From Pseudomonadales bacterium (GTDB lineage Bacteria; Pseudomonadota; Gammaproteobacteria; Pseudomonadales; Azotimanducaceae), in contig JAWKZN010000002.1 of the NCBI GenBank assembly GCA_041395945.1, forward strand, positions 930,001-994,000: DNA of 64,000 bases. Reading direction: 5' to 3'. Positions 46,308-54,072 of this stretch are shown here, in pieces; the first letter of the stretch is position 1, and each line of letters begins with the position of its first letter. Below the pieces are notes generated by a model. It was not told the origin of the DNA. It searched no databases and was given only the letters and a program-made list of their open reading frames with translations. Position numbers and translations under genes: made by a program.

Positions 46308-47054
46308 TCAGCCAGTCGCATCTGCCGCAAAGATCAGAAACATCGGCCGATCTCTTTCACGAGCCCATTCAGGATGTTCTGTCAGCTGCTGTTCATCCGG
46401 TCCCCACTCTATGAGCTCTATGATCTGAAACGAGTTTGCGACCAGAGTGTTGATGTAGCTCGCAATCGTGCGGTGATACCTGATGACGCCCTCAGTAAAC
46501 CAGTTGCGCTGTCGCATCGATTCGTCGAGATAGCGGTCCAGGGGCCAGATGGATCTTCCATCAACTTCTCGCCACTGATCATCACCTGGCGCAGAAAATA
46601 TGGGATGTTCGATCGTTGCAACCAGTCGCCCGCCATCACGAAGCTTCCGCCGCATCGCACGACAAAGTCCAGGAAAATCATCGATGTAGTGAAACGCCAG
46701 TGCGCTGTAAATCAGATCGAAGTTCTGTTCCGGAATCTGCAGCTGCGCAATATCTCCGGCGCGATAGTCAATTGATGGATTGCTGGTCAGCTCCCGCGCT
46801 CGGGTGAGCATCTGCTCAGACAGATCTATGCCTACAACGCTGTGCGCCCCCTGCTCAACGGCCCAGCGATCGAATGCGCCGAACCCGCACCCAAGATCGA
46901 GGATACGCGCGCCTCTCAGGTCAGGCAGCAGCGATCGAACAGCAGACCACTCCGGAGCACCGGAGAGCCCCTCAATGGATCGCGGCAGCTGGGAATAACC
47001 CCGGTAAAACTGCGGGTCGTCGTATATGTTCTGTGGCATCGGCGAGGTGGTCAT
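46308..47054 (-). CDS. Class I SAM-dependent methyltransferase
   Basis: 248 residues from the ATG at 47054. Motif I is ILDLGCGFGAFDRWA, motif II GIDLSEQMLTRA, motif III DIAQLQI and motif IV FDLIYSALAFHYIDDF. The C-terminus with WNxxFTEGVxRYHRTIASYINTL-like sequence resembles ubiE/COQ5-like small methyltransferases. The substrate is unknown. It is the last gene of the compact minus-strand run before the ASCH gene. Confidence 0.88.
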   Translation of the reverse strand: MTTSPMPQNIYDDPQFYRGYSQLPRSIEGLSGAPEWSAVRSLLPDLRGARILDLGCGFGAFDRWAVEQGAHSVVGIDLSEQMLTRARELTSNPSIDYRAGDIAQLQIPEQNFDLIYSALAFHYIDDFPGLCRAMRRKLRDGGRLVATIEHPIFSAPGDDQWREVDGRSIWPLDRYLDESMRQRNWFTEGVIRYHRTIASYINTLVANSFQIIELIEWGPDEQQLTEHPEWARERDRPMFLIFAADATG

Positions 47055-47224
47055 GTCTGGAAGAACCCATTTCACCAGATGCCGGTGCGAACGGAAACTT
47101 GTGCTCAGGCGTGGCCGAGCCTGGCGATTTCATCTGCAAAAGCAGCAGGACATCCCGGCTCTAGTACAAGCGCCGAAAGACGACCAGCATGGTATTCGCT
47201 GCATGGACCTGGTTGGGCGTCAGT

Positions 47225-47512
47225 TCACCCCTCGAGTTCTGACACATAGTGAAACTCCACAAGATAGACTGATTCACCAGATCCATGCTTTGCAACTTTG
47301 AGCAGATCTGCGATTCCCGCAAATCCTGACTCCCGCGCCATTCTCGGTGTAATGTCCTCGAAACTGATCTCGTTCAGCCTGTCAACGATGATATATCCTT
47401 CATCCAGAACGTATCGATTGCCCACTTTGACGCGCGGGCTTTTCCAGATCCGCACGCTTGTCGTGATCTCACCATTCTTTATCGGTTCCCTCAGTCGCCT
47501 GGTGAACTGCAT
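47225..47512 (-). CDS. ASCH/PUA-like small protein
   Basis: 95 residues. The sequence MQFTRRLREPIKNGEITTS and RIWKSPRVKVGNRYVLDEG fits the ASCH fold, which binds RNA or modified nucleosides. The ATG lies 5 bases after a possible attC core (GTTAGTC), and a GCCCAAC core lies 6 bases after its stop, so it may be an old cassette; see the candidate attC at 47518. Confidence 0.7.
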   Translation of the reverse strand: MQFTRRLREPIKNGEITTSVRIWKSPRVKVGNRYVLDEGYIIVDRLNEISFEDITPRMARESGFAGIADLLKVAKHGSGESVYLVEFHYVSELEG

Positions 47513-47517
47513 GTGAT

Positions 47518-47583
47518 GACTAACGCCTTGCGAGGAAAAGATTGGCTGCGGAACGGCCCAGGCACGGCATCACCTTGTCAGGC
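47518..47583 (-). repeat. Candidate degenerate attC relic
   Basis: Read on the minus strand, GCCTGAC ... GTTAGTC are 66 bases apart and end just before the ASCH start codon. The pairing between halves is weak, so this is only a candidate for a short, decayed attC site left of the clear array. Confidence 0.3.
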
Positions 47584-47599
47584 GGCTGGTTGTTCGCGT

Positions 47600-48031
47600 C
47601 TACTGATAAATCCTTCCGCGGTGTTTCAACCACCCGTCAGCGTGACGACCCTGCGGGTCATGGTGAGTCCAGTGGATGACTCCACCGCGGTCATTCCATT
47701 CATACTCGCCATAAAACTCAACGTCATCCCCTTCTGACAGACCTGCGATTCTGGGTGCCAGGTCGATGTTGTGTGCCATCAACAGGGTCTGGCCTGACGG
47801 AATTCGGAGAATGAACCGCTGATGTCGACTTCCCGTGTTGTCATCCGGCAGGACCCTGACGACTTTGCCGCTTCCACCAGCCTGAAGATCGCTCTTCCCG
47901 CTATTGAAAGCATCAATGATGACCGAATTGGCAAGCGAAGGTTCGTCGGTGAATCGATCGACGATATCCGTGTCATTGAGCAGGAAATATCCCACACCGA
48001 GAATAAGGAGCAGGGAGTTTGCTTTTTGCAC
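47600..48031 (-). CDS. DUF3465-domain exported protein
   Basis: 143 residues with an N-terminal hydrophobic segment (ANSLLLILGVGYFLLN) that may anchor or export it. The C-terminal part, from about residue 55, has GKVVRVLPDDNTGSRHQRFILR, LMAHNIDLAPRI and FYGEYEWNDRGGVIHWTHHDPQGRH, which match DUF3465 as I remember it, a small beta protein of the periplasm. Function is unknown. Confidence 0.75.
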   Translation of the reverse strand: MQKANSLLLILGVGYFLLNDTDIVDRFTDEPSLANSVIIDAFNSGKSDLQAGGSGKVVRVLPDDNTGSRHQRFILRIPSGQTLLMAHNIDLAPRIAGLSEGDDVEFYGEYEWNDRGGVIHWTHHDPQGRHADGWLKHRGRIYQ

Positions 48032-48143
48032 AGATTCAATCGCTTAGGATATCTGCAGCTGGTTGAGGCAGGGGCGACGAAATTGACAGAATTCGACAAC
48101 TGGAGCGCCAATAAACATTTGCGTTCTTTTGACTGTGGCCACT

Positions 48144-48737
48144 CTAGGGCTCCTTGCCAATACCCTTGAACACTGTCTCAACTAACTGGACCGCCAGTTC
48201 GTCGCTCAGTTTGGTGTGTCCTACGAGCAACCTGAAGAATAGCGGCCCATACAGCATATCGAGCACTGTCTCGACCGGGGTTGCGGACATCACGCTACCA
48301 TCGGCAATCGCTTCTTCAAGTATCGCTCGACCGACTTCTCGACTGTTCAGTATCACCTGATTTCGAAACGCCTTCACCAGTTCGCTCTCCTGCTCAGCCG
48401 ATGCCAGCGTCAGGGTGATCTGGCGGCCGCGTGGCGTTGAGAAAGTCCTCACCACGCTCCTAAGGTGGGCCTGCAAGCGGTGCCTCGCCGATCCCTTTGG
48501 ACTGTCGAATGCCTTGACCGGCTGGGCCATAAAAGCTGCCATGGCCAATTCGTGGGCATTCGCCCAGTTCCGATAAATTGTGGGTTTGCCGACCCCCGTC
48601 TCCGACGCTACCCGCTCCACAGTCAGACGGCCTATCCCTTCGTTCATGAGAATCTGGTATGCAGCCTCCAGAATCGCTTTTCGCGCTGTCTGGCTTCGTG
48701 GGCGGCCAGTCTTGCGGGGTTGTTTATCTTTCGCCAT
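48144..48737 (-). CDS. TetR/AcrR-family regulator
   Basis: 197 residues. The N-terminal helix-turn-helix reads ILEAAYQILMNEGIGRLTVERVASETGVGKPTIYRNWANAHEL. The C-terminal ligand domain is of the TetR_C type with LRSVVRTFSTPRG. It is divergent from the VOC-SnoaL-like gene pair at 48801-49651. A 21-bp palindrome between them is a likely operator, so the regulator probably represses both itself and that pair. Confidence 0.88.
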   Translation of the reverse strand: MAKDKQPRKTGRPRSQTARKAILEAAYQILMNEGIGRLTVERVASETGVGKPTIYRNWANAHELAMAAFMAQPVKAFDSPKGSARHRLQAHLRSVVRTFSTPRGRQITLTLASAEQESELVKAFRNQVILNSREVGRAILEEAIADGSVMSATPVETVLDMLYGPLFFRLLVGHTKLSDELAVQLVETVFKGIGKEP

Positions 48738-48752
48738 GAGCCCTTGATCAAT

Positions 48753-48773
48753 TACGTAACGTTGCGTAACGTA
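48753..48773. promoter_or_regulatory. Palindromic operator between TetR gene and VOC gene
   Basis: The 21-base sequence starts TACGTAACG and ends GCGTAACGTA. Eight of the ten symmetric base pairs match around its centre at 48763. It is placed 16 bases upstream of the TetR start and 28 bases upstream of the VOC start, an arrangement typical of autoregulated TetR systems. Confidence 0.65.
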
Positions 48774-48800
48774 TCGTACAACAAACAGCCGGAGCCGCCA

Positions 48801-49262
48801 ATGTCAGACTCCATAGCACGACCTCGACAGCTATGCCCTTATCTGACGGTCGCAGGCGCAGCCGATGCCATCGATTTCTATTGCCGAGCATTTGGCGCCA
48901 TCGTCGACTTCAAGCTTATTGATCCAGCCGATCAGCGAATCGGCCATGCCGAACTGATTTTCGGCTCCACTCGAGTGTTCATCTCTGACGAGTATCCTGA
49001 CTTCGGAGCGGTAGGACCAAACACCCTGGGCGGCTCCCCCATAAAGATGCACCTGGAAGTCGATGATGCTGATGCGTTCGTCGCACAGGCGCTGGACGAG
49101 GGTGCAACGCTCCTGCGGAGCGTCAAACTCGAATTTCATGGCAACCGGATCGGGATGGTCGCAGATCCGTTCGGGCATAGCTGGTTCATAGCGAGCAAAT
49201 CAGACGAAGTGAGCCCCGAAGAAATGCAGAGTCGATGGGACGCTGGAGGAGAAACCCCATGA
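48801..49262 (+). CDS. VOC-family (PhnB-like) protein
   Basis: 153 residues, ATG at 48801 with GGAG 6 bases upstream. LCPYLTVAGAADAIDFYCRAFGA and ELIFGSTRVFISDEYPDFGAVGPNTLGGS followed by DPFGHSWFIASK are typical of PhnB-like glyoxalase-fold proteins. It is cotranscribed with the SnoaL-like gene (ATGA overlap) and faces the TetR gene, so it is likely under TetR control. Confidence 0.87.
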   Translation: MSDSIARPRQLCPYLTVAGAADAIDFYCRAFGAIVDFKLIDPADQRIGHAELIFGSTRVFISDEYPDFGAVGPNTLGGSPIKMHLEVDDADAFVAQALDEGATLLRSVKLEFHGNRIGMVADPFGHSWFIASKSDEVSPEEMQSRWDAGGETP

Positions 49263-49651
49263 AACCGCAAACCGAGCTACTGCGGGATTTCCAGGCAATT
49301 GAAGATCGTTTTAACGCCGCGATGGTCTCAAACGACCCTGCTGCAATCGATCACTGCATTACCGACGATTGGGTGCTGGTGAACCCGGAGAGCGGCCCTG
49401 TCAGCCGCGAGATCGTTCTCGGCATCATTGGCAGTGGAGCGCTTGTACATACATCGATGACAAAGCAGATTGTGAGAGCGGAGCAGTATGGTGATGTTGC
49501 GGTCGTAACCGGTCGTGGCCAGAACACCGGGACGTTTCAGGGTGCACCAATTGAAGCGGACGAGTGGGTCACTGATATCTATATCCGCACGGCAGATGGG
49601 TGGAGATGCGTCCTGACACAGCTGACCCCGGTAATTAACCATAGCCGGTAA
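49259..49651 (+). CDS. SnoaL/NTF2-like (DUF4440-type) protein
   Basis: 130 residues from the ATG at 49259, overlapping the VOC stop by four bases. FQAIEDRFNAAMVSNDPAAIDHCITDDWVLVNPESG and ADEWVTDIYIRTADGWRCVLTQLTPV show the cone-shaped NTF2-like fold. Members include small enzymes and many of unknown role. It lies at the left border of the cassette array on the opposite strand to the cassettes. Confidence 0.85.
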   Translation: MKPQTELLRDFQAIEDRFNAAMVSNDPAAIDHCITDDWVLVNPESGPVSREIVLGIIGSGALVHTSMTKQIVRAEQYGDVAVVTGRGQNTGTFQGAPIEADEWVTDIYIRTADGWRCVLTQLTPVINHSR

Positions 49652-49663
49652 CAAAGCAAAGGG

Positions 49664-49792
49664 TGGCTTAGGTCACTAAGCGGACCTGTAGGTGCCCTCA
49701 GGATGACGCCGGACAGCGGCGAACCCGCGGCCAGATTGCGAAGGCAATTCGGGTAACGGTTTAGGCGGTCCACTGCCTCGCAACCGCTAGGC
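49664..49792 (-). repeat. Degenerate terminal attC relic
   Basis: On the minus strand a core-like GCCTAGC at 49792-49786 supplies the TAG stop of the MreB-like gene. GC-rich partly self-complementary sequence runs to about 49664, but no clean GTTRRRY core closes it. It is the leftmost recognisable attC-like sequence of the array. Confidence 0.4.
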
Positions 49793-50272
49793 GATATTTT
49801 CATAGACGCCATTGGTCAGCTCCATGTTGGTGAGCACTCTACCCTGCCAGATGTATACGTCCCTGGCGCCGGCGGAAAGCGCCAGTTCCCGAAAGACACG
49901 ATCTTCGATATCGGTGAGACCATCCGCCGGGATTTTCATCGGATGAATGACGGCGATTGGAGCAGGGCGAAGCAGTCCCTCCCCGGCGACACAGGCGAGT
50001 GCATGTTTCAGGAGCATTGCTGCCGATTCAAACTCGTGGACAAGCAGCCGGTTGTGGCTGAACGGCCGGATAAGTTTGTGGGAGGACTGCTCCGCCTTCG
50101 CTCCAAACCCTGCCACCTTGGGCTTTCGACCAGACAGGTCGATCGCAACGACAGGCTTGTCCTCGAACACTCGAACGATTTTCGGTGTGCTCACTTTAAG
50201 CCGGTCTGAGGTGATCTGAATGTAGAAAGGTACGGCTGGAAAAAAGCGTCTAAGCACAGGATGATGGTTCAT
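49787..50272 (-). CDS. MreB-like (actin-fold fragment) cassette protein
   Basis: 161 residues, ATG 3 bases after an attC relic. The C-terminal half reads AVIHPMKIPADGLTDIEDRVFRELALSAGARDVYIWQGR, which resembles the MreB subdomain segment with the ERAL/GAR motif, and the first half has FYIQITSDRLKV and PVVAIDLSGRKP. A full MreB has about 345 residues, so only part of the fold is present and the nucleotide site cannot be complete. It may be a modified, possibly interfering, MreB fragment. Confidence 0.55.
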   Translation of the reverse strand: MNHHPVLRRFFPAVPFYIQITSDRLKVSTPKIVRVFEDKPVVAIDLSGRKPKVAGFGAKAEQSSHKLIRPFSHNRLLVHEFESAAMLLKHALACVAGEGLLRPAPIAVIHPMKIPADGLTDIEDRVFRELALSAGARDVYIWQGRVLTNMELTNGVYENIA

Positions 50273-50275
50273 GCC

Positions 50276-50371
50276 AGCGGACGCTGTGATAAGCAGCGTC
50301 TGAAGGTGGTCCGTCGGAGCGCCAGCGAAGGGAAACTGCAGTCAAGCGCTCGATTCGCCTCCTGGTTGGTC
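50276..50371 (-). repeat. attC site, degenerate cores
   Basis: Over its 96 bases it follows the main attC type of this array (CAACCAGGAGGCGAATCG at the 5' end, CTTATCACAGCGTCCGCT at the 3' end, minus strand). The core sites are mutated to GACCAAC and GTCCGCT. It separates the VOC and MreB-like cassettes. Confidence 0.65.
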
Positions 50372-50755
50372 GTCGCCTGATTCATATGTTCGAATCTCGA
50401 TAAGATGCTTGTTTGGATCGTTGAAGTATAAGGTCGGAGCGTCACCTTTCGCGCCAGATTCAATCCCTGGCCCCGTGTTTGAGCCTACCGAATCAAAAGT
50501 TGGCCCGTATTCTATGGCGTTGTTTTTGACTCGCTGGAAAATATCCTCAAATTCGTTTTTCGAAACCGAAAACGCATAATGTTCGTAGCCAGGGGTTCCC
50601 CAAGGCGCGAGTTGCATTTGGAAGTCTCTGCCGCTTCGGATGATAGTGAAGGGCCCATCAACACCGGCGTTCGCAAAACCCATGATTCGAGTATAAAAAT
50701 GGATACTGGCTTCGAGATCGTTCACCTTGAGAATGATGTGATCCAAATGTGCCAT
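50342..50755 (-). CDS. VOC-family cassette protein
   Basis: 137 residues. LDHIILKVNDLEASIHFYTRIMGF opens the glyoxalase fold, YEHYAFSVSKNEFEDIFQRV follows and TLYFNDPNKHLIEIRTYE ends it, giving His and Glu at the usual metal positions. It resembles fosfomycin-resistance-like or lactoylglutathione-lyase-like proteins. The last residues are encoded by the start of the attC at 50276-50371. AGGAAG lies upstream of the ATG. Confidence 0.82.
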   Translation of the reverse strand: MAHLDHIILKVNDLEASIHFYTRIMGFANAGVDGPFTIIRSGRDFQMQLAPWGTPGYEHYAFSVSKNEFEDIFQRVKNNAIEYGPTFDSVGSNTGPGIESGAKGDAPTLYFNDPNKHLIEIRTYESGDDQPGGESSA

Positions 50756-50774
50756 CTGTAAATCTTCCTGTGTC

Positions 50775-50800
50775 GCTTAACACCGAATCAGGCGAGGCTT
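50775..50800 (-). repeat. Half attC relic (3' half)
   Basis: GTTAAGC at 50781-50775 (minus strand) is a core-like site, preceded by GCCTCGCCTGATTCGGT as a possible L' arm. The 5' half of the site is not found. It lies just before the VOC cassette and forms the 3' end of the small exported-protein gene. Confidence 0.35.
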
Positions 50801-50965
50801 AACGGCAGCCAACTGTCGCCAATGGAAAGGTGTTCTGGAGTTGATTCCGGACAGCCACTCGGCCGTGCTGACTCCATGATATTTTCTGTCGAAAAACATC
50901 GCGTCGGACTGCGTGATTGCCGAGGAGAGGATCAGTGTGAGTGTAAATGCGATCTTTTTGAGCAT
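50777..50965 (-). CDS. Small exported cassette protein
   Basis: 62 residues beginning MLKKIAFTLTLILSSAITQS, a signal peptide with predicted cleavage near residue 22. The mature part is about 40 residues (MFFDRKYHGVSTAEWLSG and a basic end) and runs into the half attC site, so its C-terminus may not be native. No family recognised. Confidence 0.5.
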   Translation of the reverse strand: MLKKIAFTLTLILSSAITQSDAMFFDRKYHGVSTAEWLSGINSRTPFHWRQLAAVKPRLIRC

Positions 50966-50982
50966 CTTAAAGAGCCATGTGA

Positions 50983-51144
50983 CTATGCGACATCTTCACA
51001 GACATCATAGTTCGGCCCCATGGTGTGGATGACGGCTTCTGCCGACGAATGTCGGAGAAAAGCGATGGCAGCAAGCGGAGCGGATACTGCCGCGCAGAAG
51101 GCGAGTCGCTCTTCGGCGTTCTCTGTGTCGCTATGGCGGGACAT
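50983..51144 (-). CDS. Possible small cassette protein
   Basis: 53 residues from an ATG at 51144. The middle is hydrophobic (LAFCAAVSAPLAAIAFLRH). It lies between two better-supported cassette genes and starts just inside the 3' end of the membrane gene at 51131. Support is only the open frame and its place. Confidence 0.3.
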   Translation of the reverse strand: MSRHSDTENAEERLAFCAAVSAPLAAIAFLRHSSAEAVIHTMGPNYDVCEDVA

Positions 51145-51571
51145 CATCTTGCTGCTTTCCTGCTCTGGTTCTACCCACCACAAATGCAACGACTACCAGG
51201 ACAACACCCGCACCAAGCAATGCGATTCTCAATGATGGCAGGCCGAGTTGAATCCAGGTGAAGATCTGAGGGAGTAATACACTGAGGCACAAAACCATAG
51301 CAATCACATTTGCTCTTTCAGGACTGTGAAGCTTTGGCAGCAGGATTATCATCCACAAAACGAGGCCGATACCCAGCAGCAGACCCCCTGTGAACCGCGT
51401 GAAGATCGACAGCAACTCTCGAAATACTTCATCCTCTACCAGGAGCAGGATATCCGCGCTCCAAGGCATCTGCCTCGGATCGTTCAGATCCATTACGAAC
51501 AGGAGACCAAGAGCGATCGCCCAGAGCGCAACCAGCGAGTAGATCAACCGAGGGAGAACCGGAAGATGCAT
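51131..51571 (-). CDS. Four-helix membrane protein (cassette)
   Basis: 146 residues with hydrophobic segments near residues 8-27, 60-80, 88-104 and 113-132. Sequences such as LLLGIGLVLWMIILLP look like a DUF4345-type small membrane protein, but this is a guess. It follows the membrane gene at 51594 after 22 bases, with no attC between, so the two share one cassette. Confidence 0.65.
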   Translation of the reverse strand: MHLPVLPRLIYSLVALWAIALGLLFVMDLNDPRQMPWSADILLLVEDEVFRELLSIFTRFTGGLLLGIGLVLWMIILLPKLHSPERANVIAMVLCLSVLLPQIFTWIQLGLPSLRIALLGAGVVLVVVAFVVGRTRAGKQQDDVPP

Positions 51572-51593
51572 GTGTCAGGTCCAGCGCCAGCGG

Positions 51594-52001
51594 TCAGAGA
51601 CGATGGAAGGTGACATAGTTATAGATCCACCAATAGCTGATTGCCGTTGGAACTGAGATCGTTGACATCCAAAGCAGGTGAAGGATCTGCGAAGTGTCGC
51701 TTACCAGAAACCAGAGTGGCACCATTCCGACAAATCCCGTGATAGCGTAGCTCCACCAGTAGTTAAGGCCGAGGGTGAGCAGCAGCCAATGAGCCATCGT
51801 TCCGATGGTGAGCACCAGAATATAGGAAACACCGGCGATGGCGACTGGAACTGCAGCATTAAAGGACCCCAGAAAACTTGCGTCTTCGGGCGACAGAATT
51901 GGAGTCACCATTACCCATGCGAAACAGATAGCAATGGCCGCCACGGGAGAGAACGTGGAAGCGATCAAGGTAGCCTTCAGCGAACCGCGACCAATACTCA
52001 T
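51594..52001 (-). CDS. Four-helix membrane protein (cassette)
   Basis: 135 residues from the ATG at 52001, only 5 bases after the attC at 52007-52103. Four helices are visible (ATLIASTFSPVAAIAICFAW, VAIAGVSYILVLTIGTMAHW, YAITGFVGMVPLWFLV and STISVPTAISYWWIY). No family recognised. It is paired with the membrane gene downstream in a single cassette. Confidence 0.65.
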   Translation of the reverse strand: MSIGRGSLKATLIASTFSPVAAIAICFAWVMVTPILSPEDASFLGSFNAAVPVAIAGVSYILVLTIGTMAHWLLLTLGLNYWWSYAITGFVGMVPLWFLVSDTSQILHLLWMSTISVPTAISYWWIYNYVTFHRL

Positions 52002-52006
52002 CTGGC

Positions 52007-52103
52007 GCTTAATACCCCCCCTGAGCGGCGCTTGATGGCGATTGACGGGAGCAGCAGCCAAACAGGGTTACAGTCATACGTCCGATCCATCTCCTGGTTA
52101 TGT
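52007..52103 (-). repeat. attC site, decayed cores
   Basis: Matches the main attC type over the middle (ACATAACCAGGAGATGG at the 5' end on the minus strand), but the cores are altered (ACATAAC and ATTAAGC). It ends the cassette of the unknown protein at 52508. Confidence 0.6.
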
Positions 52104-52507
52104 GTCATTCCTGATTTCCATTCCTACGATATCGGCCAACAACGGACATTCACAACTCTTTGTTCCGTCGCCGAGACGCGAAGCTGCCTGGTGACCGTAA
52201 CGTGTTAGTTGCGGCCTGTCGCAGCAAAAAGGTCGCTCCCTGATTGCCGGTTCAGTTGGTTGACGCAGCATTTCTTCTCCGGATCAGGAGAGGAGGATGT
52301 TGAATGAAATATCGAATAGGGAACCATTTGACGGAAACCTGCAGCGCGCTGATTTGTTATCGCTGGCGGAAACGGGATACACCAGCTTCAATAGTCAGTT
52401 GAGGCGACGGTAATTTGCTGCGAAATCGAGAATGGGCGGCGGGTCAATGATTCTCTGCAACGATTGATCGGGCGTCATCGTTTCTGCTTCCCTGACCGTT
52501 ATGTTTC
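52104..52507. other. 404-base stretch without a recognised gene
   Basis: It lies between an unknown-protein gene and its attC. On the minus strand the only ATG frames are short; one of 27 codons starts at about 52464. A motif TGAATGTCCGTTGTTGGCCG resembles the leader found after two other attC relics. Otherwise nothing is seen. Confidence 0.5.
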
Positions 52508-52945
52508 TTACCAACTGAAGGAGCGCAATAGTGATACTTGACTTGCAGAATCATAAAACAGGATATGCCGGAAGCTGGACATAGTTAACTGCCAACAGTC
52601 ACCGCGCGAATTTTCACCAATATTAAACCACCAAGGATTCATCTCTGCAGAAGCACCAATACAGCGTTCCTGCGACATCACCCCGAGATATTTCATATCT
52701 TTTTTTTTCGCGGAATTCTGCGCCCATTCGTCAGATTCATGAAATCTGAAATACGCAGAATAGTCAGTCCAGCCCGTTATCCAGCACAGCACGTTTGATT
52801 CGGTCCGAAGCCCGGAATAGCTGGTCAGACTCTCGTTGCAGCGTATGGGAACCAGTCCATACACATGATGAAGAAAGACAAATGCGACCAGGCTGGTGCA
52901 GGCTAGCAATACGCCAGGCAGTAGACGTTTCATGAATGTTCTCAT
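52508..52945 (-). CDS. Exported or anchored cassette protein, unknown
   Basis: 145 residues. The start ATG at 52945 overlaps the TGA of the cyclase reading frame (ATGA); a second ATG at 52933 gives a cleaner signal, MKRLLPGVLLACTSLVAFVFL. The mature part contains five cysteines, suggesting disulfides and export. No family is recognised. A 404-base gap separates it from its attC. Confidence 0.55.
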   Translation of the reverse strand: MRTFMKRLLPGVLLACTSLVAFVFLHHVYGLVPIRCNESLTSYSGLRTESNVLCWITGWTDYSAYFRFHESDEWAQNSAKKKDMKYLGVMSQERCIGASAEMNPWWFNIGENSRGDCWQLTMSSFRHILFYDSASQVSLLRSFSW

Positions 52946-53895
52946 GACGCCTGACGCCGCGATAAGCGGCGCTTGAGGGCAGCGGAGTTGAGCGGCAGCG
53001 GATGGCAGCCACGGTCAAGCGTCCGATTCGTCTCCTGGTCAGGCTTCACTCTTGATCTCTTTTCATCATTTTCCGGCCAGGAACGGACATACTGCTGATC
53101 CAAAAAAGCTACGACGCGGGCAGGAGCAGCGCTGCATTCAGCGAGTTTGATTGGGAAAAATCCCACCATAAAGCCGCTAAGGGGCAAAGCTCCCAGATTG
53201 GCCATCTGTTGCACGATGAACGCTTCTTTTTGGACAATGGCTTTGTGGCCATCCCACAACAAGCTCTTGTCTCCAGTTGCTCGGAACTGCTCCGTCATCT
53301 TGCCGAATGGTCGATCCCAGCCGAGCGCGTCTGTTCCTAAGATCGTAGCCCCCTGCCGAGTCAGATGTAGCGTACTGGCTCGACTCATTCCTGGATAATT
53401 GAAATACCTTGGGTCGCCTATGTCGAAGCGTTCCTGGCCTGTGCGGATAAGTACAGCGTCGCCTTGGCTGATTTTTGTTTCCGTCTTCTCCAGTGCTTTA
53501 TCCAGCATTTCAATCGTTATTTCTTCACCAGGCTTAACCCAGTCTTGAACATCCAGAACGATACCTGGTCTATAAAGCTCTTCTAGATCAATGTCGGTAA
53601 TCGTCCGGGATTTTCGACCCTCGCACTGAGAACCACTGTGCAATGGCGCATCTACATGAGTCCCGCAGTGAGAGTTGAACCCTGAGAGATTCTCCGCACC
53701 CCAGCCTTCACCGTCTGGCAGCTCGTCATGCGAACATCCCAACGACATGCAAAATTGGTCTTTACCCCCTGCCTCCGCTGGATGTAAATATTCAATATTT
53801 GGAGATAGCACAACGCCTGCCATCTTCATTGCTTCAGGTAGTTGTTCGCGTTTCTTTGGGTCCAGCGTGGCTGTCAAGTCTATGAGGCGAGGCAT
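52942..53895 (-). CDS. Cyclase-family metal hydrolase with attC-encoded tail
   Basis: 317 residues. The signature HCGTHVDAP (76-84) is the H-x-G-T-H-x-D-x-P metal site of the cyclase/kynurenine-formamidase family, with DTDALGWDRPF-like sequence later. The native protein probably ends near residue 281. The last 36 residues are translated from the attC site (for example ETNRTLDRGCHPLPL), because the core GTTAGGC has mutated to GTCAGGC and its TAG stop is lost. The frame ends on the start codon of the next cassette (ATGA). Confidence 0.82.
   Translation of the reverse strand: MPRLIDLTATLDPKKREQLPEAMKMAGVVLSPNIEYLHPAEAGGKDQFCMSLGCSHDELPDGEGWGAENLSGFNSHCGTHVDAPLHSGSQCEGRKSRTITDIDLEELYRPGIVLDVQDWVKPGEEITIEMLDKALEKTETKISQGDAVLIRTGQERFDIGDPRYFNYPGMSRASTLHLTRQGATILGTDALGWDRPFGKMTEQFRATGDKSLLWDGHKAIVQKEAFIVQQMANLGALPLSGFMVGFFPIKLAECSAAPARVVAFLDQQYVRSWPENDEKRSRVKPDQETNRTLDRGCHPLPLNSAALKRRLSRRQAS
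52949..53044 (-). repeat. attC site read through by the cyclase gene
   Basis: Full length (96 bases) and of the main type. Cores are GCCTGAC and GTCAGGC instead of GCCTAAC/GTTAGGC: a T-to-C change in each. The change removes the in-frame TAG that normally ends reading through this attC type. Confidence 0.8.
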
Positions 53896-54002
53896 AGGTT
53901 TTGCTCAGTATATTGGGACGTTTTGTAGTGTTTCTTATTGCGAGAGGGGGTTCAATGTCTCTTGTCGGCAAATCGGACATTGAATGGAGCTGTTCTCATG
54001 AC

Positions 54003-54070
54003 ATCTGACGCCGAGATATCCGACGCCTGAGTACGGCCGGCTGGAGCGGTAGCGAAGGAAGTGTGCAGTA
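54003..54070 (-). repeat. Partial attC (3' half)
   Basis: The 3' half of the main attC type is intact from CTTCGCTACCGCTCC to GATATCTCGGC and the core GTCAGAT. The 5' half is replaced by sequence at the end of the DUF1428 gene. Confidence 0.6.
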
Positions 54071-54072
54071 AT

